A stretch of 64,000 nt of DNA from Methylovirgula sp. (GTDB lineage Bacteria > Pseudomonadota > Alphaproteobacteria > Rhizobiales > Beijerinckiaceae): NCBI RefSeq assembly GCF_037200945.1, contig NZ_JBBCGP010000001.1, forward strand, positions 2,664,501-2,728,500, in the 5' to 3' direction. Shown piece by piece: positions 52,154 through 61,543 of the stretch. The stretch's first letter is position 1; every line of letters starts with the position of its first letter. The translations under genes and the position numbers were made by a program. The notes below the pieces were generated by a model. That model was not told the DNA's origin. It saw only the letters and a list, made by a program, of their open reading frames with translations, and made no database searches.

Positions 52154-52555
52154 ATGGCTGGCCTCATGCGTATTTTCACCTGGTGGCAGGGCGCGACGAT
52201 CAACACGCTCTTCTACACCTGGCGTACGGGCGAGCTCGTCGGCGAGGACGAATTCGGCAACCGCTATTATCGCACGCGTGGCGGCGCCATCGATCCGACG
52301 TTGGGATTCCAGCGCCGCTGGGTCATTTATAAGGGCTATTCCGAAGGCTCGGCGACGCCGCCCGGCTGGTATGGCTGGCTACATCACACAACTGATATCG
52401 CGCCGCCCGACGACAATTATAAGCCGCGCGAATGGCAATTGCCGCATGAGCCGAATATGACCGGCACGCCGCTCGCCTGGCGCCCACCGGGCTCGACACT
52501 TGCCTCCGGCGTGCGGCCGCCTGCAACGGGCGATTACGAAGCCTGGACGCCCTAA
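52154..52555 (+). CDS. NDUFA12-family complex I assembly/accessory protein
   Basis: A 133-residue homologue of the mitochondrial complex I accessory subunit NDUFA12 (B17.2). The conserved core is seen: MRIFTWWQGATINTLFYTWR, GELVGEDEFGNRYYRT, RRWVIYKGYSEGSATPPGWYGWLH, and KPREWQLPHEPNMTGT. This family is found in alphaproteobacteria and mitochondria, supporting the taxonomic placement. Starts at 52154 (MAGLMRIF) and 52166 are both plausible; the frame itself opens at 52082. It stands alone, divergent from nrdJ, and is followed by a strong terminator. It acts at the inner membrane on NADH dehydrogenase. Confidence 0.9.
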   Translation: MAGLMRIFTWWQGATINTLFYTWRTGELVGEDEFGNRYYRTRGGAIDPTLGFQRRWVIYKGYSEGSATPPGWYGWLHHTTDIAPPDDNYKPREWQLPHEPNMTGTPLAWRPPGSTLASGVRPPATGDYEAWTP

Positions 52556-52985
52556 GCGCGCGTCAGACGGGCCCTGTTTTCCTGACCCGTTTCAAAACCC
52601 GGTCCGTTTTAAAGTTAGCTTCCGGTGATCGAGGCTGCGCTTTGCGCAGCCTTTTTATTTTTCCGCTATATGAACCAACTGCAAGTATAAAAATATGTTT
52701 AATAACATATATTTAATATGCAACGCCTCAAGATTGAAATAGCGTTGAAGGTTAGATCTATATTTACTTATGATATAAACGCAACACTGATATTAATATT
52801 ATAACTATATTTCAGTTGGATTGATATAGTCTGTTTACGACTTGCTCCTGGCGCGCATAGCCTCCCCCTATTGCAAATAAATGACGGCTCCCTCCAGGGA
52901 GCGGCAATCCTTTGGGGCGAGCATTCGCCGACAAGAAATCTTCAAAAACCGCAGGGCGTTAGCCGAAACGGAGCAGGGGGAAGGC
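52556..52985. other. 430-bp region with terminator and AT-rich porin upstream DNA
   Basis: After the terminator at 52632-52657 a stretch of about 160 bp (52670-52830) is strongly AT-rich (for example AATATGTTTAATAACATATA), unlike the rest of the window. It likely contains the porin promoter and regulatory sites; an OmpR-type regulator is encoded nearby at 56954. No gene is present. Confidence 0.5.
52632..52657 (+). terminator. rho-independent terminator
   Basis: Stem AGGCTGCGC / GCGCAGCCT with a TTT loop, followed by TTTTATTT, downstream of the NDUFA12 gene. Confidence 0.85.
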
Positions 52986-54662
52986 ATGAAGGATTCATCC
53001 GACGGCACACATGCATCTTGGCGGTCGCGGCATATGACACTCGCCGCGGCCACAGCGATAGCCGCGATCACCGCGGCAAGTTTCGCAAGCCCGGCGCGGG
53101 CGGATTCGGCTAACGAAAAGCGCCTTGAAGCCAAGCTCGACGCTTTGATGGGCGAGGTCAGCGAGCTCAAGCGCGAAATGCACGTTGAGAAACGCCATAC
53201 GCAGCACGAGTTTGAACACGTACGCATGGCAGCGAACGAGCCGGTCTTCGCTGGCCCTGTCGTCAAAGGGCCGGAGCCATACGTCCCACCGCAACCATGG
53301 GACAAGAGGTTTCACCTCTTTGGCATCACCCTGACGCCCGGCGGTTTCATCGAGGCGGGCGGCGTTTGGCGTTCACGCGGCGATTCGACCGGCATCGATA
53401 CGAACTGGAATGCCATTCCGATGGGAAATTCGCCGCTCGCGCACACCAACGAATTCCGCTTCGATGCGCGTCAGAGCCGCTTCTCGTTGCTAGCGCAAGG
53501 CAACGTCAATCCTGCGCTGCTTATTTCCGGCTATAGCGAATTCGATTTTCTTGCTGCGGCCGGCACGGCCAATCAGATCGACAGCAATTCCTATACGCCG
53601 CGCATTCGCAATCTTTATGTGACTTTGGATTGGAGGGACACAGGATGGAGCGTGCTGGGCGGCCAATCCTGGACGCTGGCGACAACGAACGGCAAGGGTA
53701 TCCAGCCGCGCACGGAAATCTTTGCGCCGTTTATCGACGGAAACTTCATTCCGGGCTCGGTCTGGACGCGTCAACCGGGCCTGCGCGTCACCAAGAACTT
53801 TGGTGACTTCACGGCTGCGGTCTCGGCTGAACAGCCGGAGACGACGTTCGCGCCGGCCTGTCCAGGAATTGGCGGCTATGGAGCAATTGGCAATGGTGTC
53901 AGCGTTTATTGCCAGCAGGCGGGTTCGCACTTCTTCAACACTGCGACCAACTACTCGCTCAACCGCGTTCCCGATGCGATCGCAAAAGTCGCCTGGGATC
54001 CGACATTCGGCGATCGCGCGATGCATTTCGAGGCCTTCGGCCTCTACACCGATCTCTACGATCGCGTCGAATATCCGGGCGGCAATTTCACGAGCCGGGA
54101 TACGACAGGTTGGGGCGCCGGTGGCAGTGTCGTCGTCTCGGTGTTACCGAAATGGGTCGACTTCGAAGCCAACGTAATGACGGGCCGCGGCATCGGCCGC
54201 TATGGCGTCTCAACGCTGCCGACCGCAACCTTCAATGCAGATGGTTCATTGTCGCCGATTCCCGAAACGATCGCGCTCGGTTTCTTGACATTGCATGCGA
54301 CGCCGCAGATCGATCTTTGGGCGGCCGCCGGCATCGAGCACGAATATGGGGACTACTTCTCCGGTGGCACCGTAAACGGGCCAGGCTCGCCACTCGCCAA
54401 CAACACGGGGTGCAATACAGAAACGGCGGCTGCCAGCACCTGCAACGGCATCACCAAAGATATTTGGCAACTCACCGGGGGTGTTTGGGACCGGGTTTAT
54501 CAGGGCGATTTCGGAAGCGTCCGCGTCGGTGTGCAATATTCCTACACCCAGCGCGAGCTGTTTGCGGGTAGCGGTGGCCTTCCGGCCGGATCGGCACCGC
54601 TCGGCGCGAAGACGACAGACAACATTCTTCTGACGAGTTTGCGTTACTATCCATTCCAGTGA
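52986..54662 (+). CDS. outer-membrane porin with coiled-coil N-terminus, first of two
   Basis: A 558-residue porin. A signal region (HMTLAAATAIAAITAASFAS, cleavage after PARA) is followed by a short coiled coil, SANEKRLEAKLDALMGEVSELKREMHVEKRHTQHEFEHVRM, which would trimerise or hold peptidoglycan, then a beta-barrel from PPQPWDKRFHLFGITLTPGGFIEAGG to the terminal YYPFQ ending in an aromatic residue as BAM substrates do. The ATG at 52986 follows GGGGGAAGG; the frame opens at 52881. It is about half identical by eye in aligned blocks to the porin at 54927 (GGFIEA/GGFLAM; GFGLYTDLYD; RGIGRYG; DRVYQGDFGSVRVGVQYSY). Substrate selectivity is unknown. Confidence 0.85.
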   Translation: MKDSSDGTHASWRSRHMTLAAATAIAAITAASFASPARADSANEKRLEAKLDALMGEVSELKREMHVEKRHTQHEFEHVRMAANEPVFAGPVVKGPEPYVPPQPWDKRFHLFGITLTPGGFIEAGGVWRSRGDSTGIDTNWNAIPMGNSPLAHTNEFRFDARQSRFSLLAQGNVNPALLISGYSEFDFLAAAGTANQIDSNSYTPRIRNLYVTLDWRDTGWSVLGGQSWTLATTNGKGIQPRTEIFAPFIDGNFIPGSVWTRQPGLRVTKNFGDFTAAVSAEQPETTFAPACPGIGGYGAIGNGVSVYCQQAGSHFFNTATNYSLNRVPDAIAKVAWDPTFGDRAMHFEAFGLYTDLYDRVEYPGGNFTSRDTTGWGAGGSVVVSVLPKWVDFEANVMTGRGIGRYGVSTLPTATFNADGSLSPIPETIALGFLTLHATPQIDLWAAAGIEHEYGDYFSGGTVNGPGSPLANNTGCNTETAAASTCNGITKDIWQLTGGVWDRVYQGDFGSVRVGVQYSYTQRELFAGSGGLPAGSAPLGAKTTDNILLTSLRYYPFQ

Positions 54663-54760
54663 CGTGTGACATATAGCTGTTGCACCTGAGCTACAGCGCG
54701 CGGCAAACGAACATGGGCGTGGCCGTGCGCTGTAGCGTGCAAGATCAAAGAAAATCAAGC

Positions 54761-54777
54761 GATAACAATTTGTTATC
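54761..54777. promoter_or_regulatory. 17-bp palindrome upstream of the second porin gene
   Basis: GATAACAA-T-TTGTTATC, perfect 8-bp arms around one base, 150 bp upstream of the GTG start. A candidate operator; the binding protein is unknown. Confidence 0.35.
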
Positions 54778-54926
54778 CATCGCGCGGCAGGCATTTATAA
54801 AATTATCTTTAGAAGAGCCGCACCGAACTGTCACAAAAGTCCAGCCTCGGACCAATAACCACGAGAGCGGTTGAAACGAGCCTGCCGTCAGGAACACGGC
54901 TCGTAAACCTTCTCGGGGGTTATCCA

Positions 54927-56696
54927 GTGAAAAACGTCTCTACTTTCAGCGACGACGCGTCTGCGCTGCCGCCCGGTTCGGGCCCAGCCAGGACCGTACG
55001 TTCGCTCGGTGGCTTTGGCCGCCGACTTTTGGGCGGGGCCGCTCTCGCCGCTCTGCTCGTCACCGGCAGCGTTGCTGCTCAGGCTGACGAATCGAACGCC
55101 GAACTCGCCGCTGAAATTCATGCCCTCAAGGCACAGCTCTATCATCTCGAAAATCGTGTCGAGAAGCAGCGGGTTCAGATCCACGCCGTGCAAGTCAAGG
55201 CCAACACCTATCAGGCGAATGCCGCTGCGCCCTATGAGCCGCCGGTGCCTTGGGACAAGAAGTTCCACATGAACGGTATCACCATCACCCCCGGCGGCTT
55301 CCTCGCCATGGAAGGTGTTTACCGGACGCATGACACGGGCGGCGATTTCAGCCCGGCTTTCGGCAGCTTCCCGAACTCCACCAATATTCCGGCTCATTCG
55401 AACGAAATCCGCGGCACGGCGCGCCAGTCGCGTTTCTCGCTCTTGGTTCAGGGCAATTACGATCCTGACACCCTGATTTCGGGTTACGGCGAATTCGACT
55501 TCCTCGGCGCTGGCGTTACCGCCAATTCGACTGAGTCGAACTCCTATCAGCCGCGCGTGCGTCATCTCTACGCGACGATTGATTGGGCGGGCGAAGGCCT
55601 CCACCTTCTCGCTGGTCAGACCTGGTCGCTGATCACGATGAACCAGAAGGGCATCACGCCGCGCAACGAAGACATCCCGCTGACGATTGACGCGCAGTAC
55701 GTCGCTGGCTTCGCTTGGTTGCGGACGCCGCAATTGCGCCTCGTCAAGAACTTCGGCGACAACTTCTGGCTCGCCGCGTCGGCCGAGTTGCCACAGACTG
55801 GCACGCCTTGCACAGGCGGCAACACCGGTGTTAATACCGCGATTCCGCCGACGGCTGTCGGTGCGACGATGGCTACCTGCTCGCAGGTTACGAGCGGCGG
55901 CTCCGGTTTGTTGAACTCGACCAACAAATATTCGCTCAACCACATTCCGGACTTCGTTCTTAAGGCGGCCTACGAAGGAAACTTCGACGGTCATGCAGTT
56001 CACGTCGAAGGTTTTGGCCTCTACACCGATCTGTATGATTATGCGACGGTTGGAACGCCGGCGACTGGAATTGTGGGCGCCCACAACGACACGACCGGTT
56101 GGGGTGCTGGCGGCGGCTTTACCTTCGGCCTCCTTCCGCATTGGGTCGATGTGCAGGGTTCTGCCATGATTGGCCGCGGTATCGGCCGCTACGGTTCTTC
56201 GCAGCTTCAGGCTGCGACGTTCAACCCGAACGGATCGCTCGACGCTCTGCCGGAACTCATGTTCTTGGGTGGCGCTGTCGTCCACGCGACTCCGGCCCTC
56301 GATATCTACGCTTACGGTGGCGAAGAGCGTATCCTGTCCTCCGACTTTACGCCGGGCGTGACGGGCATCTCGTTTGGCAGCCCAACGGCTGACAATTCGG
56401 GTTGTGGCATCATCGGCGGAACCTGCACCGGCAACGTCCGTGACGCTTGGGAAATTACCGGCGGCTTCTGGGACAAGGTCTACCAGGGCTCTTTTGGTTC
56501 GGTTCGCGTCGGCCTGCAATATTCCTACGTGCAGGACGGTCTCTTCTCCGGATCGGGTCACACGCAGAGCGCCTTGCCCGGTGGCTTAGCGGCTGGCAGC
56601 TCGGTCCACTACAGCGACAACCAGGTTTACGCCTCGTTCCGCTACTATCCGTTCGATCCGCCGCCGGCGGCTCCGCCGGTCATCGCGAAATACTGA
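54927..56696 (+). CDS. outer-membrane porin with coiled-coil N-terminus, second of two
   Basis: A 589-residue paralogue of the preceding porin. The signal region is RRLLGGAALAALLVTGSVAAQA (cleavage near AQA-DES), then coiled coil AELAAEIHALKAQLYHLENRVEKQ and the barrel from VPWDKKFHMNGITITPGGFLAM to RYYPFDPPPAAPPVIAKY. The GTG start follows CGGGGGT. Codon use is strongly biased (mostly GGC, CTC, ATC, AAC, AAG), more so than in the first copy, suggesting high expression. A perfect terminator follows. A two-component pair downstream could regulate both porins, which is inference. Confidence 0.87.
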   Translation: MKNVSTFSDDASALPPGSGPARTVRSLGGFGRRLLGGAALAALLVTGSVAAQADESNAELAAEIHALKAQLYHLENRVEKQRVQIHAVQVKANTYQANAAAPYEPPVPWDKKFHMNGITITPGGFLAMEGVYRTHDTGGDFSPAFGSFPNSTNIPAHSNEIRGTARQSRFSLLVQGNYDPDTLISGYGEFDFLGAGVTANSTESNSYQPRVRHLYATIDWAGEGLHLLAGQTWSLITMNQKGITPRNEDIPLTIDAQYVAGFAWLRTPQLRLVKNFGDNFWLAASAELPQTGTPCTGGNTGVNTAIPPTAVGATMATCSQVTSGGSGLLNSTNKYSLNHIPDFVLKAAYEGNFDGHAVHVEGFGLYTDLYDYATVGTPATGIVGAHNDTTGWGAGGGFTFGLLPHWVDVQGSAMIGRGIGRYGSSQLQAATFNPNGSLDALPELMFLGGAVVHATPALDIYAYGGEERILSSDFTPGVTGISFGSPTADNSGCGIIGGTCTGNVRDAWEITGGFWDKVYQGSFGSVRVGLQYSYVQDGLFSGSGHTQSALPGGLAAGSSVHYSDNQVYASFRYYPFDPPPAAPPVIAKY

Positions 56697-56721
56697 TCGC
56701 GATACGCAACACAGACATGCT

Positions 56722-56747
56722 AAAAGCGGGCTCCGGCCCGCTTTTTT
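56722..56747 (+). terminator. rho-independent terminator of porin 2
   Basis: Stem AAAAGCGGGC / GCCCGCTTTT with loop TCCG and a T6 tract. Confidence 0.88.
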
Positions 56748-56953
56748 CATTTAACCTTGCCCTGCTAAATCTCTGATTATGAGGCAGGAACGGGCGTCTG
56801 GATCAACAGAGCGTGTCCGGCAAATATTAAATGCTTTTTTATGTACTTGGCTGATTTGTCTCAGTATTTTTTGGCCTCCTTGGGCGGTTTTAATGTAATT
56901 TGCGGCCTCCTTTCCGACCGCGGCGTCACCGGGGAAGCGGAGCAAATTTCGAG

Positions 56954-57682
56954 ATGTTTAGCGAGATGATGACGATGACTGCCGGCAAATTCGAACCTGA
57001 AGATTGTCCGCCGGTCTTGCTCATTGAGGATGAGTTCGAAACAGCGCAGGAAGTCTCACTCTTCCTCGAGCGGCAGGGATATGCTGTTCGAATCGCTGAT
57101 TCGATACAGCAAGTTCCGGATGCGATCCGGCTGCATTCGCCGGCCGTCATGATTCTCGACCGCATGTTGCATGGGACCGACGTTTTGCCGATGATCGAAG
57201 CCTGGCGCGAGCAGGGCAATTATGTGCCGGTGCTTGTCGTCAGTGGACTTTCCTCAGTCGACGATCGCATCCGTGGCCTCAGAGCCGGTGGCGACGATTA
57301 TCTCATCAAGCCTTTCTCGCTCGAGGAATTGATCGCCCGGGTCGAAGTCTTGCGACGGCGCACAGCAGACGCGCGCATATCCGTGTTGCGCGTCGGGCCG
57401 CTGACCATGGATTTGATCGAACGCGTCGTCCGCCGTGCCGACAGGGAACTTGACCTTCTACCGCGCGAGTTCGAGCTTCTCGAATATTTTATGCGCCATC
57501 CGAACCTGGTCATCACCCGCGCCATGCTGCTGACCGATGTCTGGAACTTTAAAACATTGCCGCAAACCAATGTTGTCGACGTGCATATCGGCAAGCTGCG
57601 TCGCAAAATCGATGGCCCCGGCGAAGTCGCGTTGATCGAGACGGTCCGTGCGGCAGGATTTATGCTGCATGGGGATCGGTGA
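56954..57682 (+). CDS. OmpR-family response regulator
   Basis: A 242-residue two-domain regulator. The receiver has VLLIEDEFETAQEVSLFLERQG (acidic pocket), VMILDRMLHGTDVLPMIEAW (phosphoacceptor Asp in LDRML), VLVVSGLSSVDDRIRGLRAGGDDYLIKPFSLEELIAR (Ser and Lys of the switch). The DNA-binding domain is a winged helix (ELDLLPREFELLEYFMRHPNLVITRAMLLTDVW; VVDVHIGKLRRKID). ATGs at 56954 and 56966 are both usable. It overlaps the start of the sensor kinase gene by 14 bp, so they form a cotranslated pair. Targets are not visible; the neighbouring porins are candidates. Confidence 0.88.
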   Translation: MFSEMMTMTAGKFEPEDCPPVLLIEDEFETAQEVSLFLERQGYAVRIADSIQQVPDAIRLHSPAVMILDRMLHGTDVLPMIEAWREQGNYVPVLVVSGLSSVDDRIRGLRAGGDDYLIKPFSLEELIARVEVLRRRTADARISVLRVGPLTMDLIERVVRRADRELDLLPREFELLEYFMRHPNLVITRAMLLTDVWNFKTLPQTNVVDVHIGKLRRKIDGPGEVALIETVRAAGFMLHGDR

Positions 57683-59078
57683 ACTTCTTCGATCGGCGGC
57701 TTTTCGCCTCGCCGTTGCTTTTGCGGTTGTCGTCACGCTTTCGACGACGATTGTTTTCGGATTCGTTTATTGGCACGTCGCCAATGCCGATATGATGCGA
57801 GCGCGGATATCGCTTGCCGATGAAGTCACCACGGCCTCAGTCGAGCCCGCTACGCAGCTGATGCCCGAGCTTCAGCGGCGCCTGACGCGTGACCTGCGCC
57901 AAATCGAATATGTTGGCCTATTCGATGCGAACGGCAAGCATATCTATGGCAATGTGCAGACATTGCCGCCAATCCCGCTTGATGGTGTTTATCATACGAT
58001 CTGGACGACGGCGCTCGATGGGACTGGTCAGGAATCGGCGTTCTTCGTCGGGCGCCCCCGGCCCGGCGGCGGCGCCCTGGTGTTGGGGCGCAGCCTCTAT
58101 GAGATTCATGCGCTTCAGCAATCCGTCGTGCGCGCCTTGGCGATCGGCATCGGTCCGACGATCCTCGTTGCTCTGCTCGCCGGCATCGTTCTGAGCCTGC
58201 GCGCCACGCGTCGGCTCAACGCTATTCATCTTGCCATTGACCGGGTGATCGAAGGCAATCTGCACGAACGTCTGCCATCACATCGAATCCCGGATGGCAT
58301 TGATGAGGTCGTGCGCTCGGTCAACCGGATGCTTGACGAAATCACCCGCCTCATGAATCAGCTCAAGCAAGTCGGCGACAATATTGCGCATGACCTGCGC
58401 ACGCCATTGACCGTCGCGCATATCAGGCTTCAGCGGGCGCTTGAAGAACCTGAAGACCAATTGCGCGCGACAACGCGGCAAATTGTTGATGATCTCAATC
58501 GCGCAGTGACGACGGTGACCGCGCTGCTGCGCATCTCAGAAATCGAAAGCGGGCTCCAGCGCGGCGCCTTCGCGCAGATCGACCTGACCAAACTTTGTCG
58601 TGACGTTTTCGATTTTTATGCGCCGCTCGCGGAGGCCAAGTCGATCAAGATGACACTCCGTGCTCAAAATAGAGTTCCTCTTGTCGGCGACGCCGATCTC
58701 CTGCGTGAAGCGCTGATGAACCTTCTCGATAATGCTATCAAGTTCACGCCGCGGGGAGGCGTTGTGCAGATGGCGGTCGAAAATAGCGCTCAAGGACCGC
58801 GCGTTGAAATTCGCGACAACGGGCCGGGCGTTTTGCCCAACGAACGCGACAGGATTTTCAAGAGATTCTTCCGCTCGGCCGCCACTAACCATGCGCCGGG
58901 CAATGGGCTGGGGCTGAGCATGGCCGCGACAATCGTGGAAATGCATGGGTTGTCGCTTAGGCTTGGCGAAGCCACGGACGGTGCGTGTTTCGAAATTTCG
59001 GCTTCACAAAAGAGCACTATCGAAAACACGAAGCGAAGCCACGAGATAGAGCGACGGGCATCCTTGCATAACGCGTGA
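57669..59078 (+). CDS. HAMP-type sensor histidine kinase
   Basis: A 469-residue inner-membrane kinase. Membrane segments flank a periplasmic sensor of about 110 residues: FRLAVAFAVVVTLSTTIVFGFVYWHV (about 14-39) and IGIGPTILVALLAGIVLSL (about 155-175). A HAMP domain follows, then the dimerisation/phosphoacceptor motif NIAHDLRTPLTVAHIRLQRAL, the N box LMNLLDNAIKFTPRGG, the G1 box IRDNGPGVLPNERDRIF and the G2 box GNGLGLSMAATI. The ATG at 57669 lies inside the regulator gene. The final 20 residues are polar and dispensable-looking. The signal sensed is unknown. Confidence 0.87.
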   Translation: MGIGELLRSAAFRLAVAFAVVVTLSTTIVFGFVYWHVANADMMRARISLADEVTTASVEPATQLMPELQRRLTRDLRQIEYVGLFDANGKHIYGNVQTLPPIPLDGVYHTIWTTALDGTGQESAFFVGRPRPGGGALVLGRSLYEIHALQQSVVRALAIGIGPTILVALLAGIVLSLRATRRLNAIHLAIDRVIEGNLHERLPSHRIPDGIDEVVRSVNRMLDEITRLMNQLKQVGDNIAHDLRTPLTVAHIRLQRALEEPEDQLRATTRQIVDDLNRAVTTVTALLRISEIESGLQRGAFAQIDLTKLCRDVFDFYAPLAEAKSIKMTLRAQNRVPLVGDADLLREALMNLLDNAIKFTPRGGVVQMAVENSAQGPRVEIRDNGPGVLPNERDRIFKRFFRSAATNHAPGNGLGLSMAATIVEMHGLSLRLGEATDGACFEISASQKSTIENTKRSHEIERRASLHNA

Positions 59079-59115
59079 AGAACGCTTTAACCGTCGCGAG
59101 ACGCCATTAAAACAT

Positions 59116-59775
59116 TCAAACGTCGTCTATTTCGGGCACGCGCAGTGGCGAAAAATCCTGCGTGGAGGCGTCGTCATATGTGCGATTGCCGGAAATTTTT
59201 AATTTACCGCTCGCAACGCGGGCCAGCGCCGCGGGATAAATCAAATGCTCCTGCTTCAACACGCGCGCGGCGAGTGTGTCCGATGTGTCGTCATCGAGGA
59301 CGGCGACGGCGGCTTGCGCGATAATCGGCCCTTGATCCATCTCGGGCACAACAAAATGTACCGTGCATCCGTGGATTTTCACACCATCGGCGAGAGCGCG
59401 TTCGTGCGTGTGTAGTCCGCGATAAGCAGGCAGAAGAGCCGGGTGGATATTGATGAGCCTGTGCTCCCAGGCGCGAACGAAATTCGCGGTCAGTAGCCGC
59501 ATGAAACCGGCGAGGCAGATCAATTCGACCCGGTGCAGATCGAGAAGGATCTGCACCGACTTCTCGAACTCGTCACGCCCAGCATGGATTTTATGATCGA
59601 CGGCAGCGGTCGCAATTCCTTGCGCTTTCGCGAAGGCGAGACCCTCGGCTTCGGGCCGATTGGAGAAGACAAGCGCGATCTCGGCCGGATAGTCGGGGGC
59701 TTTGGCTGCCTCGACCAGAGAACGCATATTTGACCCACGACCGGAAATGAAAATCGCGACGCGCTTGCGGCTCAC
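59116..59775 (-). CDS. purN: phosphoribosylglycinamide formyltransferase
   Basis: Third step of purine synthesis: transfers a formyl group from 10-formyl-THF to GAR. 219 residues, the usual length. Key blocks are FISGRGSNMRSLVEAA (phosphate loop), ICLAGFMRLLTANFV, and INIHPALLPAYRGLHTHERALADGVKIHGCTVHFV with the catalytic Asn/His pair, then DQGPIIAQAAVAV with the catalytic aspartate. The start overlaps the purM stop by 4 bp (ATGA), giving the operon purM-purN. Confidence 0.95.
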   Translation of the reverse strand: MSRKRVAIFISGRGSNMRSLVEAAKAPDYPAEIALVFSNRPEAEGLAFAKAQGIATAAVDHKIHAGRDEFEKSVQILLDLHRVELICLAGFMRLLTANFVRAWEHRLINIHPALLPAYRGLHTHERALADGVKIHGCTVHFVVPEMDQGPIIAQAAVAVLDDDTSDTLAARVLKQEHLIYPAALARVASGKLKISGNRTYDDASTQDFSPLRVPEIDDV

Positions 59776-60836
59776 AGCGCCAACCGCCCGTTCGTAAGTA
59801 CGCGGGGACCGGATGCGACGGAGATGACCTCGCCGATGCGGACCGGCTCCTCACTGGCGCCGCGCAAGGCCGCTGCGACAGCGTCAGCCGTCTCCGCCGC
59901 AACGATGACAATCATGCCGATCCCGCAATTGAAGGTGCGAAGCATTTCTGCTTCCGCCACCGGGCCTTCGGCGGCAAGCCAGCGGAAGACAGGGGGCACG
60001 GGGATGACGTCGAGATCGAGACTGATGCCGAGGCCTTCGGGAAGAACCCGCGGCAGATTGTCCGGGAAACCGCCACCAGTGATATGCGCCAGCGCCTTGA
60101 TCGGCGCACCAGCACGCAAGGCCTGCAGGATCGGGCGGACGTAAATTCGCGTCGGAATCAGCAGCGCTTCGGCGAGCGAAATCTGCGAGGCGAAGGGTGC
60201 CGGGCCGCCGAGCGAGAGGCCCGCGTCGGCCACGATGCGCCGCACCAGGGAAAAACCGTTCGAATGCAATCCCGACGAACTCAGTCCAAGAACGACATCG
60301 CCCGCTGCGACACCGGGTTTCGGCAAAAGGCCGTCGCGCTCGACGGCGCCGACAGAAAAGCCCGCGAGGTCGTAATCCCGCCCGGCGTAGAGACCGGGCA
60401 TTTCGGCCGTCTCGCCGCCAATGAGGGCCGCGCCGGCCTCCCGGCATCCCTCCGCGATCCCGGCGACGATTTCGGCGCCGACGGCCGGATCAAGCCGGCC
60501 GGTCGCATAATAATCGAGGAAGAACAGCGGTTCAGCGCCCTGGACGATGAGATCGTTGACGCACATGGCGACAAGGTCGATGCCAATCGTGTGGTGGATA
60601 TTGCTTTCGACGGCGAGCTTCACCTTCGAGCCGACGCCATCGTTGGCGGCGACGAGGATCGGATCGCGAAATCCCGCAGCCTTCAAATCGAAGAGGCCGC
60701 CAAAGCCGCCGATTTCGGCGTCCGCGCCCGGCCGGCGCGTCGCGCGCACCAACGGTTTGATCTTCTCGACCATCGCATTGCCGGCCTCGATATCGACGCC
60801 GGCCTCGGCATAGGTCACTTGCTTTTTAGACGCCAT
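59772..60836 (-). CDS. purM: phosphoribosylformylglycinamidine cyclo-ligase
   Basis: Fifth step of purine synthesis, closing the imidazole ring to give AIR with ATP. 354 residues from MASKKQVTYAEAGVDIEAGN, the standard start. Conserved parts are ANDGVGSKVKLAVE, IDLVAMCVNDLIVQGAEPLFFLDYYA, IGGETAEMPGLY and LSSSGLHSNGFSLVRRI and AHITGGGFPDNLPRVLP. The frame is open upstream to 61499 across the divergent phosphatidyltransferase gene, which is only a shadow; the ATG at 60836 is the real start. Divergent from the phospholipid gene over about 130 bp. Confidence 0.95.
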   Translation of the reverse strand: MASKKQVTYAEAGVDIEAGNAMVEKIKPLVRATRRPGADAEIGGFGGLFDLKAAGFRDPILVAANDGVGSKVKLAVESNIHHTIGIDLVAMCVNDLIVQGAEPLFFLDYYATGRLDPAVGAEIVAGIAEGCREAGAALIGGETAEMPGLYAGRDYDLAGFSVGAVERDGLLPKPGVAAGDVVLGLSSSGLHSNGFSLVRRIVADAGLSLGGPAPFASQISLAEALLIPTRIYVRPILQALRAGAPIKALAHITGGGFPDNLPRVLPEGLGISLDLDVIPVPPVFRWLAAEGPVAEAEMLRTFNCGIGMIVIVAAETADAVAAALRGASEEPVRIGEVISVASGPRVLTNGRLAL

Positions 60837-60968
60837 TTTTGCCCCGTTTCCAACGCCTAGCGTCTCGCTCCGTCCAAGGCAAGCACCGCGCCGGGGACGG
60901 CGCGCAGGTCGCTGAATTGCCGCAATAAAGCTAGATTGCGGCACCAAGCGGCCGCGATAGGGAGGATT

Positions 60969-61511
60969 ATGACCGTCTACAACAGTTTGCCGAATTTGAT
61001 CACGCTGGCGCGCCTCGGCCTTGTTCCGGTCGTCATCGCCATGATTTCCGCCGGCCGTTGGCCGATTGCCTGCCTGATTTTCATTATCGCCGGGCTGTCC
61101 GATGCGGTCGATGGCTGGCTGGCGAAGACCTTCAATCTGCGCACCGAACTTGGCGCCTATCTCGACCCCGTCGCCGACAAGGCTTTGCTCGTCTCGATTT
61201 ACGTGGCGCTCTCGGTCTACGGCGCGGTGCCATCGTGGCTGACGATCGCGGTTGTCGCGCGCGACGTCATGATCATCGGTGCCCTGATCATTTCCTGGCT
61301 GATGAACAAGCCGGTCGCCATTCGTCCCTTGTGGATATCGAAGGCCAATACGGCGGCGCAGATCGCTTTCGCCGCGGCGGTGCTCGGCGCTAAGGCGTTT
61401 CAATTCACGCTTGGGCCGTGGTTTATCGTCTCCGCGGTCGCCGTAGCGGCATTGACCTTGGCCTCGCTCGCGGCCTATCTGGCGCTCTGGGCCCGGCACA
61501 TGAGCCTTTGA
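60969..61511 (+). CDS. CDP-alcohol phosphatidyltransferase (PgsA/cardiolipin synthase-like)
   Basis: Inner-membrane enzyme of phospholipid synthesis with the signature LSDAVDGWLAKTFNLRTELGAYLDPVADK (D-x2-DG-x2-A then G-x3-D-x3-D) at about residues 44-71, and five or so membrane segments. Most likely it makes phosphatidylglycerol phosphate or cardiolipin; the position beside perM and hdaA is common in Hyphomicrobiales. GGAGG directly precedes the ATG at 60969; the frame opens at 60936. It is followed by the perM-like gene after 32 bp. Confidence 0.88.
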   Translation: MTVYNSLPNLITLARLGLVPVVIAMISAGRWPIACLIFIIAGLSDAVDGWLAKTFNLRTELGAYLDPVADKALLVSIYVALSVYGAVPSWLTIAVVARDVMIIGALIISWLMNKPVAIRPLWISKANTAAQIAFAAAVLGAKAFQFTLGPWFIVSAVAVAALTLASLAAYLALWARHMSL

Positions 61512-61543
61512 GATTTTGCTTTAAGATGCGGTGAGGTCACCTG

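Noticed and set aside
54888..56561. A 557-codon minus-strand frame opposite the second porin gene
   Set aside because: Antisense shadow of a strongly codon-biased gene; the porin on the other strand has signal peptide, barrel and terminator.
59772..61499. The 575-codon reading of purM
   Set aside because: The extension runs antisense through the phosphatidyltransferase gene; the normal PurM start is at 60836.
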